Below, one piece after another: positions 13,428 to 23,386 of a stretch of DNA of 23,470 nt. The number at the start of each line of letters is the position of its first letter. The stretch's first letter is position 1. A program made the position numbers and the translations under genes. The notes beneath the pieces are model-generated. The model did not search any database. It was given only the letters and a program-made list of their open reading frames with translations, and had not been told where the DNA came from. Source of the stretch: Lachnospiraceae bacterium (GTDB lineage: Bacteria; Bacillota; Clostridia; Lachnospirales; Lachnospiraceae); the NCBI GenBank assembly GCA_900753685.1, contig CAAEAB010000114.1:1-23470 (forward strand). The letters run 5' to 3'.

Positions 13428-14414
13428 ATGGCCATTCTTACGGTAAAAATCGACAATTTGGCAACACTGCGGATGAATGAGTTTTTTGACTATGCGGGGC
13501 GCTGCTGGGCTTTAAGCCGCAGCAGAGAAAAGGAGGATGCGGTAGGTGCCGAACTGGAAGATTTTTATGAGGGAACTGTGCGGAGCGGTCATATCGAGGA
13601 TATTCCGGTGATATTTGTGTGTGAGAATCAAATTGTGGGATGGTACGAGACGGCCACAATTTATCGCTATATTCGTCATCCGTCTCTCTTTCTGGAAGGC
13701 AATATCTGCGCTTATACACGGAATGTGAGACTTTTAAAACAGTCGATACCGGTCGAAGGGGATGTTTTGGATTTTGGAGCAGATAGAAATTATCTGGTCA
13801 TCGAAACTGGAGATATCCGTTATGTGTTTTTTAAGACGTTGATTCACGGCAACCCAGGACCGTTTGAAACGGTAGATTATGGGAGAGTGGCGGCGGACAG
13901 CCGGGTGAAGCTTTTTACCCGGGCGCGTCGGGGGGCAGTCCGGATCGAAGGGCTTTTAAAGGGCTGTGAAAGGTTGGCGTCGGAGATCATGGAGGATCGG
14001 TGTCAGGGGCTCGGTACGGTGAAGGCTTTGGAGGAGCTTGCCCTGGAGGCAACCCGGCTTTCGGCGGGAAATGTCAACGGATGGTATTATCTGGCGATGG
14101 CAAATTATCAGCTTGGGTTTGTGCGAAAGGGGTTAAAGGCTATTGACCGGGCAGTCCGTCTGGAGCCGGAGGCGGATGATCTTTTAGCGATGAAGGGAAA
14201 TCTTCTTGTAAGCAATAGCTGCTTTGAGGAGGCGCTTCGTTGCTACGAAGACGCCTATGCGATAAATCCGGAGGATGGCTATTATGTTATGGCGGGTCGG
14301 GCTTGCGCCTGTATGGGAAATCCGGTAGCGGCGGAGAGCTATTACCGAAAGGTGAGAGACCCGGAAGTTTTAAAGGCATTTGAGATTAAGCTGAATAAGA
14401 AGAAGTTCATATAA
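13428..14414 (+). CDS. Tetratricopeptide-repeat protein
   Basis: I choose ATG 13428, 8 bases after GGAAGGAG (an in-frame TTG at 13422 is less likely), giving 328 residues. The first 200 residues are not recognised; they contain a compact mixed alpha/beta region with IPVIFVCENQIVGWYETATI and a conserved-looking DVLDFGADRNYLVIETGDIR. Residues about 217-312 form three TPR-like helix pairs (for example GWYYLAMANYQLGFVRKGLK and ALRCYEDAYAINPEDGYYVM). The C-terminus is basic. It has no signal peptide or membrane helix. It is the first gene of an operon with glpK 19 bases downstream, so it may be a scaffold or regulator of that pathway, but no specific function can be read from the sequence. Confidence 0.85.
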   Translation: MAILTVKIDNLATLRMNEFFDYAGRCWALSRSREKEDAVGAELEDFYEGTVRSGHIEDIPVIFVCENQIVGWYETATIYRYIRHPSLFLEGNICAYTRNVRLLKQSIPVEGDVLDFGADRNYLVIETGDIRYVFFKTLIHGNPGPFETVDYGRVAADSRVKLFTRARRGAVRIEGLLKGCERLASEIMEDRCQGLGTVKALEELALEATRLSAGNVNGWYYLAMANYQLGFVRKGLKAIDRAVRLEPEADDLLAMKGNLLVSNSCFEEALRCYEDAYAINPEDGYYVMAGRACACMGNPVAAESYYRKVRDPEVLKAFEIKLNKKKFI

Positions 14415-14418
14415 ATAA

Positions 14419-15924
<1,506 letters not shown>

Positions 15925-15938
15925 AAGGGGGAGAAAAG

Positions 15939-16658
15939 ATGACATTAAAAGAGCTGATTAAATCATCAGATAATATTGTATTTTTTGGCGGCGCCGGAGT
16001 GTCTACCGAGAGCGGTATTCCGGATTTTCGGAGTGAAACGGGAATTTATAATACTATAAAACGTTATAAACGGTCACCGGAGGAAATTTTATCCCACTCA
16101 TTTTTCGTTGCGCACCCGGATATTTTTTATGATTTTTACAAAAGTACTATGCTTTATCTGGATGCAAAGCCAAATGCAGCCCATCTGGCCCTGGCAAAGC
16201 TGGAGGAAATGGGTAAATTAAAGGCCATTATTACCCAAAATATTGACGGCCTCCATCAATTGGCCGGAAGCAGACGGGTATATGAGGTTCATGGCACAGT
16301 ACATCGGAATTACTGTATGCGGTGCCATGAATTTTACGGTACGGAATACATACTGAAGGCTGACGGGATTCCCCGGTGTGAAAAATGCGGCGGCATTGTG
16401 AAACCGGATGTGGTCCTGTATGAAGAGGGACTGGATGAGATGACAATTACGGCCAGCATCCATGCCATTTCCAAGGCAGATGTCCTTATTATCGGCGGGA
16501 CGTCCCTGAATGTCTATCCGGCGGCAGGATTTATTCAGTATTATCACGGAAATAAACTGGTATTGATTAATAAGAGCGAGACGCCGTATGATAGGAAGGC
16601 AGATCTGCTTATTCATGATAGTATCGGAAAAGTGTTGGGAGAGGTGTTGGATGATTAA
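15939..16658 (+). CDS. Sir2 family NAD-dependent protein deacylase
   Basis: The start is ATG 15939, preceded by GGGGGAG (15926-15932); an ATG at 15912 lies inside glpK without a good ribosome binding site. The 239-residue protein has GAGVSTESGIPDFRS (NAD pocket), TQNIDGLH, catalytic H118 in EVHGTVH, a zinc ribbon with C126, C129, C147 and C150, and GTSLNVYPAAGF. All sirtuin signature residues are present. The enzyme consumes NAD to remove acyl groups from lysines. It sits between glpK and a monoacylglycerol-lipase-like gene and overlaps the latter by 8 bases, so it is co-expressed with glycerol/lipid enzymes. A regulatory link to acyl metabolism is plausible but is inference. Confidence 0.96.
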   Translation: MTLKELIKSSDNIVFFGGAGVSTESGIPDFRSETGIYNTIKRYKRSPEEILSHSFFVAHPDIFYDFYKSTMLYLDAKPNAAHLALAKLEEMGKLKAIITQNIDGLHQLAGSRRVYEVHGTVHRNYCMRCHEFYGTEYILKADGIPRCEKCGGIVKPDVVLYEEGLDEMTITASIHAISKADVLIIGGTSLNVYPAAGFIQYYHGNKLVLINKSETPYDRKADLLIHDSIGKVLGEVLDD

Positions 16659-17583
16659 AAAACAAAATTTCTATTTTAAATCCTCCAATAAAGAAACAAG
16701 GGTTCACGGTATCTGCTGGATTCCGCAGGATGTGCCGGTGAGGGCGGTTCTCCAGATCGTTCACGGCATGGTAGAGTATGTGGACAGGTATGATGATTTT
16801 GCACGGTTCTTGTGTGAACAGGGAATTGCCGTTGTCGGTGACGATCATCTGGGGCACGGTGATTCGGTGGCAGCTCAGGAGGATTGGGGATATTTTGGCG
16901 ATGACGGTTTTGAGAATATTGTTAATGATGTGCGTAAAATTGAAAAACAATTTAAGAAGCGTTTTCCGGGGGCGCCTTATTATATTCTTGGACACAGTAT
17001 GGGATCTTTTTTGACCCGGTATTTTCTTATTAAATATGGCAAAGAGGTGGACGGCGCAATTATTATGGGTACGGGCTATCATCCGGTATCGGTGGCCGTA
17101 TTTGGTCGGTGTCTGACCAAGGCCCTGGCGGCGGTAAAGGGCTGGAGATACCGAAGCGTTTTTGTCAATAAGATGGCCTTCGGCTCTTATAATAAAGGCT
17201 TCATACCGGCCCGGACAGATTTTGACTGGCTATCCCGGGACGAAGCGACGGTGGACGCCTATATTGCTGAACCGAGATGTCAGTTTGTTTTCACTTTGAA
17301 CGGTTATCATGAAATGTTTAAAGGCCTGGCTTTTATTGCTAAAAAATCAAATCTCAGGAAAATGCCAAAGAAGCTACCGGTACTTTTCATTTCCGGGGGA
17401 GACGATCCAGTAGGCGGTAAAGGACAGGGAGTTCAGAAGGTGTACGATTTGTTTGTGCTGGCAGGTATGGAGACTTTGGATATTATCTTTTACGAAGGCG
17501 GACGGCATGAAATTTTGAATGAGACGAACCGTAAAGAGGTGTATAATGACTTGTATGACTGGCTGAATAAGGAAATTTTGTGA
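16651..17583 (+). CDS. Alpha/beta hydrolase of the monoacylglycerol lipase / lysophospholipase type
   Basis: The start is ATG 16651, overlapping the sirtuin stop, with GAGAGG about 7 bases upstream. The 310-residue protein shows IVHGMVEYVDRYDDFARFL (family-typical HGxxEHxxRY variant), DDHLGHGDS, nucleophile S116 in GHSMGS, the acid D252 in SGGDDPVG, and H286 in GGRHEILNE, a complete triad of the Hydrolase_4 family. These cytosolic enzymes release fatty acid and glycerol, or glycerophosphodiesters, from monoacylated lipids. Being in one operon with glpK supports glycerol-yielding lipid hydrolysis, although substrate specificity is not visible. No signal peptide. Confidence 0.92.
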   Translation: MIKKQNFYFKSSNKETRVHGICWIPQDVPVRAVLQIVHGMVEYVDRYDDFARFLCEQGIAVVGDDHLGHGDSVAAQEDWGYFGDDGFENIVNDVRKIEKQFKKRFPGAPYYILGHSMGSFLTRYFLIKYGKEVDGAIIMGTGYHPVSVAVFGRCLTKALAAVKGWRYRSVFVNKMAFGSYNKGFIPARTDFDWLSRDEATVDAYIAEPRCQFVFTLNGYHEMFKGLAFIAKKSNLRKMPKKLPVLFISGGDDPVGGKGQGVQKVYDLFVLAGMETLDIIFYEGGRHEILNETNRKEVYNDLYDWLNKEIL

Positions 17584-17588
17584 AAGCG

Positions 17589-17617
17589 TTGAAAATACCA
17601 GGGAATTAGTGTAAAAT
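17589..17617 (+). promoter_or_regulatory. Promoter of the large membrane protein gene
   Basis: TTGAAA (17589-17594) and TAAAAT (17612-17617) with a 17-base spacer lie just after the lipase stop and about 55 bases before the next start. No terminator separates them, so some read-through from the glpK operon is possible. Confidence 0.6.
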
Positions 17618-17671
17618 AAAGTGAATATGGTGTTAAAGACAAAAGACAGTTAGTATACAGGAGGATAGAAA

Positions 17672-19735
17672 ATGGGCTTATTTGGTAAAAAGAAGGATTT
17701 TTGGGATGAAGTTGATGAAGCATCCATTGGTGAATCCGAACATCAGACCTTATCGGAAGAGGAAGAGGCAGATATTCAGAGAGAACTGGATGAAATGGAA
17801 GCGGACGGCTGGCATCCGACAAGGAGTACGCCGGTAAAGGCGGTTGTTCGTATTCTTTTATTTATATCGGCAATTGTCATGCTTGTCTCCGGATATACGA
17901 TATATACATATTTCAGCAACGGCGGTACGATGTCGTCTGAGCCGGATTATTATCGCAGCAGCTTCTTTGGCGAAGAGTATCAAAAGAATGTGGTTCAACT
18001 GCTCCATTTGATTCAGGCTATTGAGACGCGGGGAGAGGTGCCCGAAAAGGAGCTGGAACAGGCAAATCAGGATCTAATTAAAAATTATATGAATGTGGAT
18101 GGCAGCTTTTCATTTGCAGTTTATGATGCCGATGACAATGAGGTTATTGTCAGCAGTGAAGATGCGGTGGCGCGGATTGAAGCAAGTCATTATTTTGTAA
18201 AATTAGATACGACGGAAGGACAGTTTAACATAAGTTCAGGCGTAAAAAACGACGCGATTGATGAAGCTGTCTGGAAAGAGGAGTTAACCTCCTGCGCTGA
18301 AACCTATACGATTTATGTGGCGGTGGATAACGAGCTGACTTCGACCACCGATGGATTTTATACGAGCTATCAGAACTTTAAGGACTTGAATTCTGTCTTT
18401 GGAATTGCCAGGATTGTTGTTTTTGTGGCAGCGGCTCTTTTCCTGATTTTGTTGATATTCTCGATCATTGCCACAGGAAATGTCAGCGGCTATCCGGGAA
18501 TCAAGCTGTCTCTGTTCGATAAAATATTTACAGAGATCGCTATTATTATTACAGTTGTTTTAGGCGGCGGCAGTATTTACGGCGCCTGGTATCTGCTGGG
18601 AAGTACATACAGCTTTCGGATGATCGCGGCGGCCGGAGCACTCGCTCTCGCATATATCTTTATTATTCGGGGATATTTCAGCTTTGTCCGCCGGATTAAA
18701 GCCGGAACATTTATCAGCAATATGCTGATTTATCGGATTTTTGAGACGATTGGCTGTCTTCCGACAGTGCCGAGAATTCTTTTGATTATCCTGGTGCTTG
18801 TGTTGCTCAACGGAGGCCTGGTTCTTGCCTTATTCAAGCTGGATGCCTATGAGTTATTTGGGATTCCGGTCGTTTATGTCTTTGTGCCGATCATCTTTGT
18901 ATTGGAAAATATCTGCTTTATCAGTTGGGTAATCCGTAAAGGAAATGCGGAATATGAGGACGATGAAGAAGATGAAGACGACGGAGAAGAAAGCGAAGAA
19001 TCGGATAAGGAGAGCGAAGTATTGGAAACGCCTTATTCAGCGGCGTCGGCAGTCGGCGGAGATACCCGGCCGGCGAAGGATTTGGGAGCGGATTTGGCAA
19101 AGGCAGCTGCAATAGCCAAGGAAACTCATGCGTCGGCAGTATCCGATGACTGGGAGCATATGGATCTTGGTGCTTCTGTGGATATGGCTATTAGTTCTGC
19201 CGGTGAGGCATCGGAGGCGAAGGAAGAGGAAAAGGATCAGACAGTAATGCTGCCGAAGGATGAAATAGAAAGTCTTCTTGGAGGAACTTCGGCGCTCAGA
19301 AATTCGGCGACGTCCTTTGATTTTATTCAGTTGAACAAGGATATCCGTAAACTTCATCGCGCTATTTTAAAAGAAAACGGCGTGGCGGTAACCCTTCGGG
19401 CGCCGGATAAACCGATTGTTCTTGAAATGAACAGAGGGGATATGTGGAAGGCCATTTCCATGATTTATGATAATCTGGAACAGTATGCCGAACCGGATTC
19501 CAGGGTTTATGCGGAGATGTATACTCAGGATGGTAAATTAATTTATATTGTTAAGAACGCGGTGAAGGCTGAGGCGGTCGATGCGGCGAAGGCGGTATCG
19601 GCGCCAGGGGCTGAATTGACCGGCGGATTAAAAACAGCAAAAGAAATTGTTGAAAAGAATCACGGAAAATTTGTCGTGGCAATGGACGGCAATATTTTCA
19701 AGACAGGTATCCTTCTCAACATGATACAGGAATAG
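17672..19735 (+). CDS. Membrane protein with extracytoplasmic domain and degenerate histidine-kinase ATPase-like tail
   Basis: AGGAGG precedes ATG 17672 by 7 bases; the product has 687 residues. The N-terminus (1-55) is cytoplasmic and acidic. TM1 spans about 57-80, an extracytoplasmic domain 81-243, then TM2 about 245-267, TM3 287-309, TM4 318-339, TM5 368-389 and TM6 397-421. A very acidic linker follows (about 427-449, almost all Asp, Glu and Ser) and an Ala-rich, probably disordered stretch to about 545. Residues 550-687 resemble the HATPase part of Clostridia sensor kinases: MWKAISMIYDNLEQYAEPDS (N-box-like, N601), a KLIYIVKN strand, GGLKTAKEIVEKNHGKF and a final strand. No phosphoacceptor-histidine H-box and no DxGxG lid motif are visible. 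It is probably a pseudokinase-like sensor; no response regulator is adjacent. Function unknown. Confidence 0.85.
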   Translation: MGLFGKKKDFWDEVDEASIGESEHQTLSEEEEADIQRELDEMEADGWHPTRSTPVKAVVRILLFISAIVMLVSGYTIYTYFSNGGTMSSEPDYYRSSFFGEEYQKNVVQLLHLIQAIETRGEVPEKELEQANQDLIKNYMNVDGSFSFAVYDADDNEVIVSSEDAVARIEASHYFVKLDTTEGQFNISSGVKNDAIDEAVWKEELTSCAETYTIYVAVDNELTSTTDGFYTSYQNFKDLNSVFGIARIVVFVAAALFLILLIFSIIATGNVSGYPGIKLSLFDKIFTEIAIIITVVLGGGSIYGAWYLLGSTYSFRMIAAAGALALAYIFIIRGYFSFVRRIKAGTFISNMLIYRIFETIGCLPTVPRILLIILVLVLLNGGLVLALFKLDAYELFGIPVVYVFVPIIFVLENICFISWVIRKGNAEYEDDEEDEDDGEESEESDKESEVLETPYSAASAVGGDTRPAKDLGADLAKAAAIAKETHASAVSDDWEHMDLGASVDMAISSAGEASEAKEEEKDQTVMLPKDEIESLLGGTSALRNSATSFDFIQLNKDIRKLHRAILKENGVAVTLRAPDKPIVLEMNRGDMWKAISMIYDNLEQYAEPDSRVYAEMYTQDGKLIYIVKNAVKAEAVDAAKAVSAPGAELTGGLKTAKEIVEKNHGKFVVAMDGNIFKTGILLNMIQE

Positions 19736-19739
19736 TGCA

Positions 19740-19797
19740 AAAGCGCTGGTTCGGATTGTTTCATTGGAAGGATTCGGCCGGCGCTTTATTTGGGTTT
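19740..19797 (+). terminator. Terminator downstream of the membrane protein gene
   Basis: AAAGCGCTGG (19740-19748 region) pairs with CCGGCGCTTT (19778-19787), with an additional inner imperfect stem. ATTTGGGTTTTTG follows. The T-tract is slightly displaced. Confidence 0.7.
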
Positions 19798-19845
19798 TTG
19801 ATACGGCGGGAAGCCGGGTATTGGAGTCTTTTTCCCAGGCAAATG

Positions 19846-19874
19846 TGGATAAAATGCTGAATCGTATTTATAAT
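19846..19874 (+). promoter_or_regulatory. Likely promoter of the flavodiiron gene
   Basis: TGGATA (19846-19851) and a perfect TATAAT (19869-19874), 17 bases apart, lie about 56 bases before the start. The gene then has TAGGAGGAAAATAGG as leader, a strong ribosome binding site. I see no obvious operator. Confidence 0.6.
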
Positions 19875-19930
19875 AAAGTAGCAGATGGCGATTATTATAA
19901 AAATCAATATAGTAATAGGAGGAAAATAGG

Positions 19931-21724
19931 ATGAATATTACAAATGACATCAAATATGTAGGTGTCAACGATCATCAGGTTGATTTATTCGAGGGACAGT
20001 ATGTTGTTGAAAACGGGATGGCATATAATTCATATGTTATCATGGATGAGAAAATAGCCGTGTTGGATTCTGTGGACGCCCGCTTCACCCATGAGTGGCT
20101 GGATAATATTCAAAATGCCACCGGCAGAAAAGCGCCGGATTATTTGATCGTACAGCATATGGAGCCGGACCATTCGGCCAATATCGTTAATTTTATGAAG
20201 CTCTATCCAAATGCAGTGATTATATCCAGCGCTAAAGCGTTCGCGATGATGAAACAGTTTTATGGAACAGATTTTGAAGACCGTCAGATTATTATTAAAG
20301 AAGGGGATACACTCTCCCTCGGTAAACATGAGCTTTCTTTTGTGGCAGCGCCGATGGTTCATTGGCCGGAGGTTATGATGACCTATGATGCCTGTGATAA
20401 GGTATTCTTTTCAGCAGATGCTTTTGGCAAATTCGGAGCGCTTGATGTGGAGGAAGATGATTGGGCCTGCGAAGCTCGCCGCTATTATATCGGTATCGTA
20501 GGAAAATATGGTACTCAAGTTCAAAATCTGTTGAAAAAAGCGGCAAGTCTGGATATTCAGACGATTTGTCCGCTTCACGGGCCGGTACTTAGCGAGAACC
20601 TGGGATATTATCTGAACCTTTATAATATCTGGTCATCCTATGGTATTGAGACAGAAGGTATTGTCATTGCCTATACTTCTGTTTACGGAAATACAAAAAA
20701 GGCTGTGGAGCTTCTGGCTGACAAGCTTCGCGCAAAGGGCTGCCCGAAGGTTGTTGTCAATGATTTGGCCCGCTGTGATATGGCGGAGGCTGTGGAGGAT
20801 GCTTTCCGTTATGGCAAGCTTGTCCTCGCAACGACCACATACAATGCGGACATTTTCCCATTTATGCGGGAATTTATTGAACATTTAACAGAACGTAACT
20901 TCCAGAACCGGAAGATAGGCATCATCGAAAACGGTTCATGGGCGCCGATGGCTGCCAGGGTTATGAAGAAGATGCTGGAAGGCTGCAAGAACACCACTTT
21001 TACCAACACGACGGTTTCCATCAAGTCGGCATTGAATGATGACAGCAGCGCCCAGTTGGAGGCTATGGCCGAAGAGCTCTGCAAAGGCTATCTGGCTCAG
21101 CAGGATGAGACAGCAAACAAGAATGATATGACAGCTCTTTTCAAGATTGGTTATGGTCTTTATGTGGTTACATCCAATGACGGCACGAAGGATAACGGAC
21201 TTATCGTAAATACGGTATCCCAGGTTACGGATAATCCGAATCGTATTGCGGTTTGTATTAATAAGGCGAATTATTCCCATCATGTTATTAAGCAGACCGG
21301 CATTATGAATGTCAACTGTCTGTCCACAGAAGCGCCGTTCAGTGTATTTAAGAACTTCGGTTTCCAGAGCGGGCGGACGGCGGATAAATTCGCGGATTTT
21401 GAGACACTGCGTTCAGATAACGGTCTCGTGTTCTTGCCGAGATATATTAATGCGTTTATGTCTTTAAAGGTTGAACAGTATGTAGATTTTGACACCCACG
21501 GAATGTTTATTTGTACTGTGACAGAGGCCCGGGTTATTTCGGATGTGGAGACGATGACGTATAACTACTATCAGAGCAATGTTAAGCCAAAACCGGAAAC
21601 GGAAGGTAAAAAAGGCTTTGTCTGCAAGATATGCGGTTATATTTATGAAGGCGACGTGCTTCCGGATGATTTCATCTGCCCGTTGTGTAAACACGGAGCG
21701 GCGGATTTTGAGCCGATAGGCTAG
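19931..21724 (+). CDS. Flavodiiron protein with fused flavin reductase and rubredoxin domains
   Basis: The 597-residue protein has four domains. The N-terminal metallo-beta-lactamase-like domain carries all diiron ligands: H76, E78, D80 and H81 in HMEPDHSAN, H144, D163 and H216. A flavodoxin domain (about 243-385) binds FMN with TSVYGNT (249-255). A flavin-reductase-like domain (about 402-550) begins MTALFKIGYGLYVVTSNDG. A C-terminal rubredoxin (about 560-597) has the iron cysteines C565, C568, C583 and C586. Flavodiiron proteins reduce O2 to water and/or NO to N2O; in strict anaerobes they protect against oxygen or nitrosative stress. The fused modules suggest that NAD(P)H electrons reach the diiron site within one polypeptide, via the flavin reductase and rubredoxin; the exact route is inference. 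Monocistronic, with its own terminator. Confidence 0.96.
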   Translation: MNITNDIKYVGVNDHQVDLFEGQYVVENGMAYNSYVIMDEKIAVLDSVDARFTHEWLDNIQNATGRKAPDYLIVQHMEPDHSANIVNFMKLYPNAVIISSAKAFAMMKQFYGTDFEDRQIIIKEGDTLSLGKHELSFVAAPMVHWPEVMMTYDACDKVFFSADAFGKFGALDVEEDDWACEARRYYIGIVGKYGTQVQNLLKKAASLDIQTICPLHGPVLSENLGYYLNLYNIWSSYGIETEGIVIAYTSVYGNTKKAVELLADKLRAKGCPKVVVNDLARCDMAEAVEDAFRYGKLVLATTTYNADIFPFMREFIEHLTERNFQNRKIGIIENGSWAPMAARVMKKMLEGCKNTTFTNTTVSIKSALNDDSSAQLEAMAEELCKGYLAQQDETANKNDMTALFKIGYGLYVVTSNDGTKDNGLIVNTVSQVTDNPNRIAVCINKANYSHHVIKQTGIMNVNCLSTEAPFSVFKNFGFQSGRTADKFADFETLRSDNGLVFLPRYINAFMSLKVEQYVDFDTHGMFICTVTEARVISDVETMTYNYYQSNVKPKPETEGKKGFVCKICGYIYEGDVLPDDFICPLCKHGAADFEPIG

Positions 21725-21735
21725 GAAAAAACAGA

Positions 21736-21782
21736 AAGGCTGTGAAAAATCATTTTTGGTGGTTTTTCACAGCCTTATTTTT
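21736..21782. terminator. Bidirectional terminator between flavodiiron gene and pncB
   Basis: AAGGCTGTGAAAAA (21736-21749) pairs perfectly with TTTTTCACAGCCTT (21763-21776), a 14-bp stem. Ts follow on the plus strand (ATTTTTAATT), and the AAAAAA run at 21725-21730 gives Ts on the minus strand. It serves both convergent genes. Confidence 0.93.
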
Positions 21783-23238
21783 AATTATCTTTGAAATTAT
21801 GAACGTGGTCAAGAAGTGCGTTTTTCAGTTTCCACAAAGGTTCGGACAGATCCACATAAACCTCCTGAGGGTTGACCAGACGACGGGATTCGTCCCACAG
21901 GGTGTTTAACTCGGAAGTACAGTAATCCCGAATATCCATCACGGCCGGCGACTGATAAACACATTTGCCGGATTTAAAAATCGGAACGAGTAATTCACGG
22001 ATCGTGTAGGTGCCGCCCTGGAGCAATGTTTTCTTCCATGTGGAAATCGGGTCAAAAATCATCAGCGAATCGTCGTCGTTATAATGCTCGTCCGCCAGAG
22101 CGATTAAATCGGCGCGGATCTTTCCGGTTTCCTTATCATAGAGACGAAAGACCGTTTTGTCCCCCGGGTTTGTCACCTTTTCTATATTTTCAGAAATCTT
22201 AATTTTAGGGATGAAGTTTCCGTTTTCATCGGAAACCGCAGCCAGCTTATAAACACCGCCAAAGGCCGGACAATTTTTGGAGGTGATCAGGTTTGTTCCC
22301 ACACCCCATGAAGTGATTTTGGCGCCCTGGGTGTGAAGGCTGTCAATTAAATGTTCATCCAGGTCACTGGAGGCGGAAATGATGGCGTCTGTGTGACCGG
22401 CCCTATCGAGCATCTTCCGGGCCTGTTTGGATAAGTAAGCCAGATCGCCGCTGTCAAGACGGATACCGTAGGTTTTCATCCGGATCCCCTTAGCTTTCAT
22501 TTCATTAAAGACCTGAATGGCATGAGGAACGCCGGATTTTAAAGTGTCGTAGGTATCTACAAGAAGGAGACAGTTGTCCGGATACAGGCTGGCATAATTT
22601 CGAAAAGCTTCCAGTTCTGTTTTGAAGCTCATGATCCAGCTGTGGGCGTGGGTGCCTTTGACAGGAATATCGAACATCTGGCCCGCCAAAACGTTGGAGG
22701 TTCCGACACAGCCGCCGATGACGGCCGCACGGGCACCGTAGGTTCCCGCATCCGGGCCCTGAGCCCGGCGAAGTCCGAATTCCATGACACCGCCGCCGGC
22801 GGCATAGACAACCCGGGCGGCCTTGGTGCATATGAGACTCTGATGGTTAATAATATTTAAAATAGCAGTTTCTACAATCTGCGCCTCCATGATCGGCGCA
22901 ATGACTTTCAAGAGCGGTTCTTTAGGAAATACGACAGTTCCTTCCGGGATAGCGTATATATCGCCGGTAAAACGGAAATCTTTCAAATATTCAAGAAAGT
23001 CTTCATGAAAAAATCCGGTGGACCGCAGATAATCGATGTCAGCATCATCAAAATGAAGTCCTTCAATATATTCAATGACCTGGGCCAGTCCCGCTGTGAT
23101 GGAGTAGGCTGCATCCTCCGGGTTGGAACGATAAAAGACATCAAAGATGACTTTTTCATTCGTATTGTTTTTAAAATAACCCTGCATCATCGTTAATTCA
23201 TATAAATCTGTTAAAAGTGTTAAATGTGATGTACCCAT
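21781..23238 (-). CDS. pncB: Nicotinate phosphoribosyltransferase
   Basis: This 485-residue enzyme of the NAD salvage (Preiss-Handler) pathway converts nicotinate and PRPP to nicotinate mononucleotide, usually driven by ATP hydrolysis. Recognisable parts are the N-terminal LTLLTDLYELTMMQGYF, FGLRRAQGPDAG (154-165), GTHAHSWIMSF (195-205) with H199 as the likely phosphorylated histidine, LLVDTYDTLKSG, and GIRLDSGDLAYLSKQARKML. The length fits the 480-500-residue Gram-positive type. The ribosome binding site is weak: AAAGG lies 13 bases upstream of the ATG. Monocistronic. The sirtuin encoded further left consumes NAD and this enzyme replenishes it, but the two are separate transcription units. 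Confidence 0.97.
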   Translation of the reverse strand: MGTSHLTLLTDLYELTMMQGYFKNNTNEKVIFDVFYRSNPEDAAYSITAGLAQVIEYIEGLHFDDADIDYLRSTGFFHEDFLEYLKDFRFTGDIYAIPEGTVVFPKEPLLKVIAPIMEAQIVETAILNIINHQSLICTKAARVVYAAGGGVMEFGLRRAQGPDAGTYGARAAVIGGCVGTSNVLAGQMFDIPVKGTHAHSWIMSFKTELEAFRNYASLYPDNCLLLVDTYDTLKSGVPHAIQVFNEMKAKGIRMKTYGIRLDSGDLAYLSKQARKMLDRAGHTDAIISASSDLDEHLIDSLHTQGAKITSWGVGTNLITSKNCPAFGGVYKLAAVSDENGNFIPKIKISENIEKVTNPGDKTVFRLYDKETGKIRADLIALADEHYNDDDSLMIFDPISTWKKTLLQGGTYTIRELLVPIFKSGKCVYQSPAVMDIRDYCTSELNTLWDESRRLVNPQEVYVDLSEPLWKLKNALLDHVHNFKDN

Positions 23239-23274
23239 ATTTTATAATACCTTTCCGATATATAGTATTTACAA

Positions 23275-23303
23275 ATTATACCGCGCTATAAGAAAAAATG
23301 CAA
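23275..23303 (-). promoter_or_regulatory. Promoter of pncB
   Basis: On the minus strand, TTGCAT (23303-23298) and a perfect TATAAT (23280-23275), with a 17-base spacer, lie 37 bases before the pncB start. Confidence 0.75.
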
Positions 23304-23319
23304 ATTTTTTGGAAACCTG

Positions 23320-23360
23320 TTGACAAACACAAAGATGGCTGTTATATTACAAGTATAACA
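23320..23360 (+). promoter_or_regulatory. Strong promoter with inverted-repeat operator over the -10, reading out of the window
   Basis: Consensus TTGACA (23320-23325) is followed at 17 bases by TATATT (23343-23348). The inverted repeat TGTTATA-N7-TATAACA (23340-23360) covers the -10 box and start site, and another ATAACA half-site occurs at 23365-23370. The arrangement indicates a tightly repressed gene to the right. It is divergent from pncB. A GGAGG (23384-23388) follows, but no substantial coding frame opens after it inside the window. Confidence 0.75.
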
Positions 23361-23386
23361 AACATAACAATGGTGATTAAACTGGA

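Noticed and set aside
16588..16650. Upstream start of the lipase-like gene inside the sirtuin gene
   Set aside because: The extra 21 residues are the out-of-frame sirtuin tail; ATG 16651 has a ribosome binding site and family-like N-terminus.
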